Shown in pieces: positions 47,585 to 55,735 of a DNA stretch of 64,000 nucleotides; positions within the stretch are counted from its first letter, which is position 1, and the number at the start of each line of letters is the position of its first letter. Source of the stretch: an uncultured Eubacteriales bacterium. GTDB lineage: Bacteria; Bacillota; Clostridia; Christensenellales; Aristaeellaceae. Under the pieces are notes generated by a model. That model was not told the origin of the DNA. It was given only the letters and a program-made list of their open reading frames with translations, and ran no database searches. Made by a program: the position numbers and the translations under genes. The stretch is from NCBI GenBank assembly GCA_902795275.1, contig CADBKQ010000001.1, positions 1 through 64,000 of the forward strand. The letters run 5' to 3'.

Positions 47585-48720
47585 TTCGTCGGCTCCTTCA
47601 GCTTTTTCCGGTGAACGGCGCTGCCGACAGATAAAAGGAAAACCAGCGCCAGGGTGACGGGGCCCCGCAGGAAGGCCAGCTGAATCAAAGTGTCCTGTAT
47701 CCGGGGAGATTGGGCAACGGCGCAGGGAACCAGCGCCAGGAGCAGCAGCATCGTGACCCAGCCGGAAGCGGCCCGTTTTCCCGCCATCTGCGCGGCCAGA
47801 GACGAAGCCTGGTTTGCGCTGTGGCTGAGGCACAGGAAAAAGAGCAGCAGGAGGCCGATGGTCTGCATGCTCCAGGCGGGGATGGAGGGTGTCATGTTGA
47901 CGGCCAGCATCAGCCGCCAGCCCAGGGTTTCATTCCGCGCCATGGCGTACACCGGCATCAGCCATACGCTGACCAGCATGGTCAGGCAGCCCGCCAGGAT
48001 GGCAAGCAGCACGGGAAGCGTGACCGCGTTTTTCTTTTTCAGCAGGGGAGACAGGGCCTGACTGTTCTGGGGCGTCAGCAGCGGCCAGACGCAGCCCGAC
48101 ACCGCGCCGCACATCCACAACGCCCCCTGTCCGACGGTGTTCCATCCATAGCCGAGCAGCGGGAAAAAATGCGCCGCTTTGCCGCAGGGAACGGCGGCCA
48201 GCATGGAGTAAAGAAGCAAAGCGAAGATCACCCATTTCAGGAAGCGGGCCAGCCGGGCGAGGGCGTCCTCCGTCCTGCCGCTGTTGGCCCAGGCCAGCAC
48301 CGGCGCGATGAGCAGCGCCATTTTCCACAGGCTGTGCTCCGGCATGGCGTCCAGCAGCATGGCGCAGAGGGCCGCGAAGGTCAGCTGGGCGTTGAACAGG
48401 TGCAGCAGCAGGAACAGAAACAGGACGGGCTTCTCCATGCGCTTTCCCGCCGCGAAGGAAATCACGCCCGCTTCTTCCTCCGCGGGCGCGGCTGTTTTCC
48501 GGGCCAGATACACAAGCAGCAGGGCAAAGGGAATCGTCAGCAGAACGGACAGATACCCCGGCGTGCTCACATGGCCGTACAGATACAGGGCCAGGCCGAT
48601 GAAGATTTGCGCGTAAACGGAAATGCCGCACAGGGCGGCGCGGTCCTGGGCCAGGGCCTGCCAGCGCTGGGCTTTCATCTGCTGCGGGCTGTGTACGCAG
48701 GCGGTGGTTTTTCCGGTCAT
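47581..48720 (-). CDS. gerB: Spore germination permease, GerB family
   Basis: A 379-residue protein with about ten membrane helices, of the APC-superfamily branch that forms the ligand-binding subunit of germinant receptors. Recognisable are GISVYAQIFIGLALYLYG near the start and the long alternation of helices; it lacks the charged transport motifs of ordinary amino-acid permeases. The ATG overlaps the gerA stop by 4 nt and its own stop overlaps gerC, so the three subunits are translationally coupled. Which germinant it senses cannot be read. Confidence 0.85.
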   Translation of the reverse strand: MTGKTTACVHSPQQMKAQRWQALAQDRAALCGISVYAQIFIGLALYLYGHVSTPGYLSVLLTIPFALLLVYLARKTAAPAEEEAGVISFAAGKRMEKPVLFLFLLLHLFNAQLTFAALCAMLLDAMPEHSLWKMALLIAPVLAWANSGRTEDALARLARFLKWVIFALLLYSMLAAVPCGKAAHFFPLLGYGWNTVGQGALWMCGAVSGCVWPLLTPQNSQALSPLLKKKNAVTLPVLLAILAGCLTMLVSVWLMPVYAMARNETLGWRLMLAVNMTPSIPAWSMQTIGLLLLFFLCLSHSANQASSLAAQMAGKRAASGWVTMLLLLALVPCAVAQSPRIQDTLIQLAFLRGPVTLALVFLLSVGSAVHRKKLKEPTK

Positions 48721-50246
48721 GGCTTCTCCTTGTCTGGCTCATCCCAGGCCCGCATGGCCCCTTGGACGCGGTTCATATGGAACGGATTGGCGATGGCGCC
48801 CCGCAGCCGCTGCCGCCACACGGGCAGGCGCACCGCCCGGTCGGGATTGGCGGGGCGCTTGGGCGCGACAGGCGAAAAGTAAGGCGCTTTCAGGCTGGTG
48901 ACGCCGAACGCCCGCAGCAGCAGGCAAAACAGCGCCAGCGCCATGCCGGGATACCCGCCGACCCCCGCAGCCAGCAGCAGGATCAGCTGCCCGATGCGCA
49001 GGGCAAGGGTCAGGGAAAACGAGGGGGCGGCGTAGCTGCCCAGGCCGCTCAGCGCCACAACAATCAGAATCAATGGGCTGAACAGCTCCGCTTCCACCAC
49101 GGCCTGGCCCAGAATCAGGCCGCCCACAATGGACAGGCTGGCCCCCAGCGCGCCGGGCACCCGGGTGCCTGCCTCGTTGATGAGGCTGAAAATCAGCAGC
49201 ATGATCAGCATGGAGGGGAACAGGGACAGCGGCACCTTGGCCTGGCTTTCCACCACCGAGGTCATGAGGGACAGGCTCAGCCCTTCCGTATGGTACACCG
49301 TCAGGGCGATGAACAGTCCGGGCAGCAGCAGGGAAATCACCATGCCCGCCAGCCGCAAAAGCCGCAGGAACGTGCCGTACTGCCAGCGCATGGCGGTGTC
49401 GTCCGGCGCGTGGAACAGGTGCAGGAAACCCACCGGCAGGGCCAGGGCCGCGGGCGCGTTTTCCATCAGGATCACGATCTGCCCCTCGGAAAGGAAGCTC
49501 ACCGCCCGGTCGGGCCGTTCGGTGCAGGCGGTCTGCGGCAGCAGGGCGAAGGGGTCGTCCTCAATCAATTGTTCCAGCATGCCGATGCTGGACACATAGT
49601 CGATGTTGCACCCTTCCAGCCTGCGCCTGACTTCCTCCACGTTTTCCCGCTGGGCGATGCCGTCCAGGTACATCAGGCATACCCGCGCGGGGACTTTCTT
49701 GCCCACGGCCGCGGCTTCGCACACCAGCGCGGGCGTGCGCATCAGCCGCCGGATGAGCACCGTGTTGTCCCGCAGGGATTCCGTAAAGCCCTCGTGGGGC
49801 CCGGCCACCACGGATTCGTTGACGGGCTCGGAGACGCCCCGCTTCACGAAGCCCTTCATGTCCGCCACCAGCGCGCCGTCCATGGTGTCCACGATCAGGG
49901 CCGCGTCTCCGCTGAACACCCGGCTCATCACAGCGGAGACCTGGGCGCTGGGGGAGACGGAGGCCAGAGGCAGCACGATGTTGATTAGATACGTGTCCAA
50001 GGGTTCCTCCGACGGCGGGGGAGCGGCCCGGAGCAGGGGCTCCAGGAAAAAGCGCTGCACGCTTTCGCTGTCCGTCAGCCCGTCCACATACAGCAGCGCC
50101 GCGGGATGCCCCAGCGCCGTAAACCTTCGCAGCGTTACGTCCTCGCTTTCCTCCGTGTGGGCCGCGTGACGCAGCAGTTCCAGGCTTTGCCGGTAATCCG
50201 GCCCGATCACGCCGGGCGTCACAGGTTCCCAGGCCGTTTCCGCCAA
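48717..50246 (-). CDS. gerA: Spore germination protein, GerA family
   Basis: A 509-residue protein. The soluble N-terminal part (about 1-295) contains the family's conserved LYVDGLTDSE, VAGPHEGFTESLRDNTVLIRR and SFLSEGQIVILMENAP segments; about five helices follow (300-450), including FPSMLIMLLIFSLINEAGTRVPGALG region features. A short basic tail ends the protein. The start is TTG at 50244-50246, eight nt after AGGAGG. It leads the ger operon, behind a sigma-G promoter. Confidence 0.93.
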   Translation of the reverse strand: MAETAWEPVTPGVIGPDYRQSLELLRHAAHTEESEDVTLRRFTALGHPAALLYVDGLTDSESVQRFFLEPLLRAAPPPSEEPLDTYLINIVLPLASVSPSAQVSAVMSRVFSGDAALIVDTMDGALVADMKGFVKRGVSEPVNESVVAGPHEGFTESLRDNTVLIRRLMRTPALVCEAAAVGKKVPARVCLMYLDGIAQRENVEEVRRRLEGCNIDYVSSIGMLEQLIEDDPFALLPQTACTERPDRAVSFLSEGQIVILMENAPAALALPVGFLHLFHAPDDTAMRWQYGTFLRLLRLAGMVISLLLPGLFIALTVYHTEGLSLSLMTSVVESQAKVPLSLFPSMLIMLLIFSLINEAGTRVPGALGASLSIVGGLILGQAVVEAELFSPLILIVVALSGLGSYAAPSFSLTLALRIGQLILLLAAGVGGYPGMALALFCLLLRAFGVTSLKAPYFSPVAPKRPANPDRAVRLPVWRQRLRGAIANPFHMNRVQGAMRAWDEPDKEKP

Positions 50247-50280
50247 TGCAGCCGCCTCCTTTCCCGCTGGCTTTTTCCTT

Positions 50281-50310
50281 TAGTATGCGGGAGGATGAGG
50301 AAGAATATAC
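50281..50310 (-). promoter_or_regulatory. Sigma-G (forespore) promoter of the ger operon
   Basis: Reading leftward, GTATA (50306-50310) matches the -35 GHATR, and CATACTA (50281-50287) matches the -10 CATWMTA exactly, with an 18-bp spacer. No sigma-A -10 is nearby. This predicts late forespore expression. Confidence 0.85.
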
Positions 50311-50366
50311 AAAACGCCGACGCAACTTTTTCCCGCGCGCGGCCTTGTTTTCAGGCCACAATCTGG

Positions 50367-50395
50367 TTGACAAGCCGCATCCTCGGTAGTATAAT
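50367..50395 (+). promoter_or_regulatory. Promoter of the phosphofructokinase gene
   Basis: TTGACA (50367-50372), 17 bp, TATAAT (50390-50395). A leader of about 105 nt containing several short stems follows. Confidence 0.88.
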
Positions 50396-50506
50396 GTCAC
50401 AGGCTGATTGCTTTCAGCGGGTGACCGCATCCGATCGCCTATGCGCCGGTCATCCTTTGATGATCGGTGACGATATAACAAAAAGAAAAAGAAATGAGGA
50501 AACAGC

Positions 50507-51769
50507 ATGAAAGGTAATGTTCTCGTTGGTCAGTCCGGCGGCCCCACTGCCGTCATCAACGCCAGCCTGGCGGGCGTGTTCAAAACCGCCAAGGAACGCG
50601 GCTACAACAAGGTCTACGGCATGCGCTACGGCATCCAGGGTTTCATGGACGAACAGTATGTGGATCTGTCCGATCATATCAAGAACGAGCTGGATCTGGA
50701 GCTGCTCAAGCGCACGCCCTCCGCTTTCCTGGGCACCTGCCGCTACAAGCTGCCGGAAATCCACGAGGACAAGGCGATCTACGAGCGCATTTTCGAGCTG
50801 CTGGATAAGCTGGACATCGAAGTGTTCATCTACATTGGCGGCAACGACTCCATGGACACCATCCGCAAGCTGTTTGACTACTCCCTGCTGACCGGCGCGA
50901 AGCAGAAGTTCGTCGGCTGCCCCAAGACCATCGACAACGACCTGGCCATCACCGACCATACCCCCGGCTTCGGCAGCGCCGCCAAGTACATCGCCACCTC
51001 CACCAAGGAAATCATCTGCGACGCCATGGGCTTCTCTTACAAGAAGAAGAACGTGAACATCGTGGAGATCATGGGCCGCAACGCGGGCTGGCTGACCGGC
51101 GCCGCCGCCCTGTCCAAGAGCGAGGACTGCGAAGGCCCCGACCTGATTTATCTGCCCGAGCTGCCCTTCGACATCGAGGGCTTCGTGAACGAAGTCAAGC
51201 AGCTGCTGGAAAAGAAGGACGTGGTGGTCGCCGTCGTGTCCGAGGGCATCAAGACCAAGGAAGGCAAGTACGTCTGCGAATACGCGGGCGCTGATTCCCT
51301 GGACGCTTTCGGCCACATCCAGATGAGCGGCACCGCCGCCTACCTGGCCCAGGTGGTCAAGAACGAACTGGGCTGCAAGACCCGCGCCATCGAGCTGTCC
51401 ACCCTGCAGCGCGCCGCGGCGCACCTGGCCAGCAAGATCGACGTGGACGAAGCCTTCAACGTGGGCGGCGCGACGGTCAAGGCCGCTGACGAAGGCTCCT
51501 CCGGCGTGATGGTGGTCATCGACCGTGTGTCCGACGATCCTTACCAGAGCGCCACCGGCGTCTACGACGTGCACCGCATCGCCAACGGCGAAAAGGTGGT
51601 TCCCCGTAAGTGGATCAACAAGGCGGGCAACTATGTTACCGAAGAATTCCTGGACTACGTGCGTCCCCTGATTCAGGGCCACTACACGCCCATGATGGTT
51701 GAGGGCCTGCCCCGCCACCTGAGCATCACCCTGAAGAACTACGACTGGAGCGCTCCCCGGGGTAAATAA
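50507..51769 (+). CDS. pfp: PPi-type 6-phosphofructokinase
   Basis: A 420-residue phosphofructokinase. Two positions predict phosphoryl donor: GGNDS (111-115) has Asp114 where ATP enzymes have Gly104 of E. coli PfkA, and PKTIDND (139-145) has Lys140 where ATP enzymes have Gly124. Both are the PPi-using residues, so it probably converts fructose-6-phosphate and PPi reversibly to fructose-1,6-bisphosphate. Catalytic Asp143 and MGRNAGW are intact. Strong promoter, GAGGA ribosome binding site. It points tail-to-tail at the membrane pyrophosphatase gene. Confidence 0.9.
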   Translation: MKGNVLVGQSGGPTAVINASLAGVFKTAKERGYNKVYGMRYGIQGFMDEQYVDLSDHIKNELDLELLKRTPSAFLGTCRYKLPEIHEDKAIYERIFELLDKLDIEVFIYIGGNDSMDTIRKLFDYSLLTGAKQKFVGCPKTIDNDLAITDHTPGFGSAAKYIATSTKEIICDAMGFSYKKKNVNIVEIMGRNAGWLTGAAALSKSEDCEGPDLIYLPELPFDIEGFVNEVKQLLEKKDVVVAVVSEGIKTKEGKYVCEYAGADSLDAFGHIQMSGTAAYLAQVVKNELGCKTRAIELSTLQRAAAHLASKIDVDEAFNVGGATVKAADEGSSGVMVVIDRVSDDPYQSATGVYDVHRIANGEKVVPRKWINKAGNYVTEEFLDYVRPLIQGHYTPMMVEGLPRHLSITLKNYDWSAPRGK

Positions 51770-51786
51770 TTAACTTGGGGAACTTA

Positions 51787-51825
51787 AAAAAGGCGTGCTT
51801 TTCATAACGGAGAGCACGCCTTTTA
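51787..51825 (+). terminator. Terminator of pfp
   Basis: AAAAGGCGTGCT pairs with AGCACGCCTTTT around ATAACG; TTTTATT follows. Confidence 0.9.
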
Positions 51826-51831
51826 TTCGTC

Positions 51832-51868
51832 AAAAAACCCCCGGAAGAAGCGGCGCTCCTTCCGGGGG
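51832..51868 (-). terminator. Terminator of hppA
   Basis: CCCCCGGAAG (51838-51847) pairs with CTTCCGGGGG (51859-51868); leftward it is followed by T6. Confidence 0.9.
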
Positions 51869-51890
51869 AATTGCTTGTTTTGGAAACCGA

Positions 51891-54041
51891 TTACCGGATC
51901 AGGGTGATATTGCGGAACACGCTGACCAGGGTGTTGGCCACGGTGGACATGGTCTTGATGAAAATGTCCAGCGCCACGCCAACCACGTCCTTGCGGGTGT
52001 CGCCCACGGTGTCGCCGGTGACGGCGGCTTTATGCGCGGCGGAGCCTTTGCCATAGCCAGCCAGCGCGCCGGATTCGATGTACTTTTTCGCGTTGTCGAA
52101 CGCGCCGCCGGAGTTGCCCATGAAGATGGCGCGGGGGATGGCTACGATGGTCGCGCCGATGAGCAAACCGCCCACGAAGTCCACGCCGAAGAGGAAGCCG
52201 CCAATCACGGGAATGACCATCGCCAGGATGGAGGGCACCAGCATCTTTTTCAGCGCCTGCTTGGCGGCCAGTTCGATCATGCGGTTGTAGTCCGGCGTCT
52301 TCTGCCCGGCCAGCACTTCGGGCGTCAGCTGCTTGTCGCCCTCGTCGGCCATCAGCTTGGCGGATTCGATGGTGTTGTCGGTCAGCATGGCGGAGAAGTA
52401 TTCCACCAGCGCGCCGCCGATGATCGCGCCGGACACCACCACGAAGGAAGCGATGTTCAGGCTCATTTCGGCGGAGTAGTTGCCCACGTAGGACACGATC
52501 AGGGAGACGGTGGCGAAGGCGGCGGAGCCGATGGCAAAGCCCTTGCCCACAGCAGCGGTGGTGTTGCCCACGGCGTCCAGCTTATCGGTGATGACGCGCA
52601 CGTTGGCGTCCAGGTGGCAGCTTTCCGCCAGGCCGCCCGCGTTGTCGGCGATGGGGCCGAAGGCGTCGATGGATACGGTCGCGCCGACAAAGGCCAGCAT
52701 GCCCAGGGCGGCGACAGCCACGCCATAGATGCCCGCCAGCTTGCCGGACACGAACAGCGCGATGCCGATCATCAGCACGGGCAGCAGCACGCTGCGGGAA
52801 CCCACGGCGTCGCCCTTGGTGACCACGAAGGCTTCTCCTTCGGGGGCCATTTCGGCCAGGGTGCGGGTGGGCTTGTATTCGGTGGAGGTGTAATACTCGG
52901 TGATGGAGCCGATGGCCACGCCGCTGGCAATGCCAAGCACGGTGCAGATCCAGGGAGATACCCAGCCCGCGGTCCAGCCGTACTCATTGCTCAGCACCGC
53001 GCCGTCCACACCCGCGAAGCAGATGGCGGTGACGCCAAAGCCCAGCACCACGGTCAGGCCCGCGGAGATCCAGGTGGCCAGGTTCAGCTCCCGGGAAGGA
53101 TTGTCGCTCATCTTCTTGCGGTCGGCGTAAAACAGGCCCAGCAGGCAGCTGAGCAGGCCCACGCCCGCCAGCAGGACGGGATAGGTGATGGTGCCGCTGA
53201 ATACCTTTTCCAGCACTTCTTTGGCTTCGGTGAACTTGCCTTCATACTGCTGGAACAGGATGACGGCGATCATCAGGGAAGCGGAGATGGTGGCGACGAA
53301 GGATTCCAGCAGGTCGGAGCAGTTGCCCGCGATGTCGTTCACGTTGTCGCCGATAAAGTCCGCGATCACGTTGGGCACGCGGGAGTCGTCCTCGGGCAGG
53401 TCGTTGCGCACCTTGGCCAGGATGTCGGCGGAAATGTCGGCGGCCTTGGTGTAGTTGCCGCCCGCCACACGGTTGAACATGGCGACCAGGGAGCAGCCCA
53501 GGGAATAGGTGGAGATGCGCATGATGGTGGGGTTGACGCCCGCCAGGGAGGTGATGTAGCCGCCGCCCGCCACGTCATGGCGCACGCTGCCGAAAATCAT
53601 CAGGACAGCCACCAGGCCCAGCAGGCCCAGGCCCTGCACGCACAGGCCGGAAATGGAGCCGCCGCAGAGGGCGACCTTCACGGTTTCACCGATGGACAGG
53701 CTTTCGCGGGCCTTGTTGGCGGTGCGCACGTTGGCGTAGGTGGCGCTGCGCATGCCGATCACGCAGGCGCAGGAGCTCATCAGCGCGCCGAAGAGGAACG
53801 TGATACCGCTGGTTTTTTCAACGAACAGGCTGAACACCGCCGCCAGCAGAATCACCACGATCACGATGGTGCGGTATTCGGTTTTCATGAAGGTGTTCGC
53901 GCCGGAACGGATGATGCCGGCCATTTCGATCATTTCCTGCGTACCTTCGGGCATCTTGCGGATGCGCTGATAGTTGTACGCCACGTACGCGATGGCCGCG
54001 GCGACCACAACCAGAACCAGGATGTACCATGCCAAGGACAT
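51891..54041 (-). CDS. hppA: Membrane-bound ion-pumping pyrophosphatase
   Basis: A 716-residue protein with about 16 helices that couples PPi hydrolysis to H+ and/or Na+ export. The PPi site shows YTKAADISADILAKVR, PEDDSR, ADFIGDNVNDIAG and GDTVGDTRKD. GNTTAAVGKG has Ala and Gly at the positions that mark K+-dependent enzymes. Several normally strict residues differ: KVE reads KVR, and DNVGDNVGD reads DFIGDNVND, although the metal-binding Asp residues remain. The ATG at 54039-54041 was chosen because GGGAGG precedes it at 9 nt; the frame's upstream TTG touches that site. It converges on the PPi-type phosphofructokinase gene. Confidence 0.93.
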   Translation of the reverse strand: MSLAWYILVLVVVAAAIAYVAYNYQRIRKMPEGTQEMIEMAGIIRSGANTFMKTEYRTIVIVVILLAAVFSLFVEKTSGITFLFGALMSSCACVIGMRSATYANVRTANKARESLSIGETVKVALCGGSISGLCVQGLGLLGLVAVLMIFGSVRHDVAGGGYITSLAGVNPTIMRISTYSLGCSLVAMFNRVAGGNYTKAADISADILAKVRNDLPEDDSRVPNVIADFIGDNVNDIAGNCSDLLESFVATISASLMIAVILFQQYEGKFTEAKEVLEKVFSGTITYPVLLAGVGLLSCLLGLFYADRKKMSDNPSRELNLATWISAGLTVVLGFGVTAICFAGVDGAVLSNEYGWTAGWVSPWICTVLGIASGVAIGSITEYYTSTEYKPTRTLAEMAPEGEAFVVTKGDAVGSRSVLLPVLMIGIALFVSGKLAGIYGVAVAALGMLAFVGATVSIDAFGPIADNAGGLAESCHLDANVRVITDKLDAVGNTTAAVGKGFAIGSAAFATVSLIVSYVGNYSAEMSLNIASFVVVSGAIIGGALVEYFSAMLTDNTIESAKLMADEGDKQLTPEVLAGQKTPDYNRMIELAAKQALKKMLVPSILAMVIPVIGGFLFGVDFVGGLLIGATIVAIPRAIFMGNSGGAFDNAKKYIESGALAGYGKGSAAHKAAVTGDTVGDTRKDVVGVALDIFIKTMSTVANTLVSVFRNITLIR

Positions 54042-54124
54042 AAGGGGCAACCTCCCATTCTGAAAGTATTATTGCATGCAGGGGGTTTTTGGCCTTTTGC
54101 GGAAAAGCCTCCTGTTTCTTACCT

Positions 54125-54153
54125 ATTATATATTTACCGGGTGCCGCCGTCAA
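54125..54153 (-). promoter_or_regulatory. Promoter of hppA
   Basis: Reading leftward, TTGACG (54148-54153), 17 bp, TATAAT (54125-54130). Confidence 0.85.
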
Positions 54154-54203
54154 TACCTGCCGCCGAAAGAATTTATCCTGTTTCGTGCGGCGCGCGCGGG
54201 CTA

Positions 54204-54232
54204 TTTCCTTTTTCGGGGTTTTGTGGTATACT
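54204..54232 (+). promoter_or_regulatory. Promoter of the DUF4317 gene
   Basis: TTTCCT (54204-54209), 17 bp, TATACT (54227-54232); the -35 is weak. Confidence 0.55.
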
Positions 54233-54280
54233 GTCACCTGCCGCGCCGCGGCGATTCATCAAACAAACACAGGGGGAAAC

Positions 54281-55417
54281 ATGAACAAGAAAGATATTGC
54301 CGAAATCAAGCGGCGCTTTAACCTGGAACACAACAACATTACCTGCATCCGGGGCTGCTATGTGAACAATCAGGGCGAAGTGATTTCGTCCTTCACCCGT
54401 TCCCTGGTTGGCATGGCCCAGGAGGAAGCGGAAAAGTACCTGGCCATTTTCAAGCGCACCCTGTCCGGCACCCAGGGCCAGAACCTGCTGGACATCCGCT
54501 TTGACCCGGAAACCATGGAAAGCTCACCGGAATACCAGTTGCTGACGGCGCTGAAAAACACCGCCCTCAAGGACGACGAGACGGTGGAATACTTCTTTCA
54601 GCAGATCATTGCCAGCCTGCACATGGAGGATCACTACCTGATCCTGCTGATGCACGACGGCTACGACATCCCTTACCGCTCCAAAGAGGACGACAGCAAG
54701 GTACCGGACATGAGCACCGAGGTGTTCCATTACATCCTGTGCAGCGTGTGCCCGGTAAGGCTGACAAAACCTTCTCTTAGCTACGACGCGGGCCGCAACG
54801 ACTTCCGCAGCCGGGAATCCGACTGGATCGTGGGCGCGCCGGAGATGGGCTTCCTGTTCCCGGCCTTTGAGGAACGCGCCGCGAATGTTTACGAAGCCCT
54901 GTACTATACCCGCGACACCGCCGAGGGACACGACGATTTCGTGAACGCCGTGTTCCAGTCCGAGCTGCCCATGCCCGCCGACCAGCAGAAGGAAATCTTC
55001 CAGGCCATTTTGCAGGAAACCCTGGAGGAGGATTGCAGCTACGAAGTGATGCAGGCCGTGCATGAGCAGGTGATGGAGCGCCTGGAGGAGAAGAAGCAGG
55101 AAAAGAGCGCCGAGCCCGTGCAGCTGAGCAAGTACGACGTGACCGACGTGCTGGCGGAATGCGGCGTGTCCACCGCCCACATGGAAGCCTTCAACGACAA
55201 GTACGATCAGGAGTTCGGCCAGCAGGCGCGCCTGGACGCGGTGAACATCACCAATGCCAAGCAGTTTGAGGTCAAGACTCCCAGCGTGGTGATCAAGGTC
55301 AATTCCGACCGCACCGACCTGGTGGAGACCCGCGTGATCGATGGCCACCCCTACATTCTCATCCGCGCCGACGACGGCGTGGAGGTCAACGGCGTGAACG
55401 TGAGCATGCCGCAGTAA
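54281..55417 (+). CDS. DUF4317 family protein
   Basis: A 378-residue cytoplasmic protein. The opening MNKKDIAEIKRRF, then ITCIRGCYVNNQGEVISSF, is the hallmark of DUF4317, a family common in Clostridia with no known function to me. The middle contains LLMHDGYDIPYR and EMGFLFPAFEERAANVY; the end is a strand-rich domain with VVIKVNSDRTDLVETRVIDG. ATG at 54281 follows AGGGGG; the longer upstream frame crosses the promoter. Single-gene unit divergent from hppA. Confidence 0.8.
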   Translation: MNKKDIAEIKRRFNLEHNNITCIRGCYVNNQGEVISSFTRSLVGMAQEEAEKYLAIFKRTLSGTQGQNLLDIRFDPETMESSPEYQLLTALKNTALKDDETVEYFFQQIIASLHMEDHYLILLMHDGYDIPYRSKEDDSKVPDMSTEVFHYILCSVCPVRLTKPSLSYDAGRNDFRSRESDWIVGAPEMGFLFPAFEERAANVYEALYYTRDTAEGHDDFVNAVFQSELPMPADQQKEIFQAILQETLEEDCSYEVMQAVHEQVMERLEEKKQEKSAEPVQLSKYDVTDVLAECGVSTAHMEAFNDKYDQEFGQQARLDAVNITNAKQFEVKTPSVVIKVNSDRTDLVETRVIDGHPYILIRADDGVEVNGVNVSMPQ

Positions 55418-55440
55418 AAATGTACTGATCCCATACAAAG

Positions 55441-55467
55441 ACCACGGCAGGAATGCTGTGGTTTTTT
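55441..55467 (+). terminator. Terminator of the DUF4317 gene
   Basis: ACCACGGCA pairs with TGCTGTGGT (one G-U) around a 4-nt loop, then T6. Confidence 0.88.
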
Positions 55468-55549
55468 CATGCGGAGATTTCATATTTCGATTTCTTTTGT
55501 CCAATGATCATTTTTTATAACAAATTCATAAAAATTGACAAATTTGGTA

Positions 55550-55578
55550 TGGCACACGCTGTTTGATTATGCTATAAT
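55550..55578 (+). promoter_or_regulatory. Probable promoter of the exopolysaccharide operon
   Basis: An extended -10, TGCTATAAT (TATAAT at 55573-55578), has only a weak -35 (TGGCAC, 55550-55555, 17 bp). The leader of about 150 nt to the first gene is T- and C-rich with one small GCCGT/ACGGC stem. The rest of 55418-55735 holds no gene. Confidence 0.55.
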
Positions 55579-55735
55579 AGGCATGGTGTATAAGCTTTTA
55601 TTTGATTACCTTTTTTCTTCTTTTCCGCTTCCGCTTGCTCCGGTCATGCCGTGAAACGGCCGGACACGCCCTGGATGGCGGGAAATGACAGAATGATTCC
55701 AAGCATACACGATACGGACTGAAAGGTGAACACGC

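Noticed and set aside
55550..55572. Sigma-54 promoter before the EPS operon (TGGCAC)
   Set aside because: The GC element is not at the required 12-bp register; an extended -10 sigma-A promoter explains the site better.
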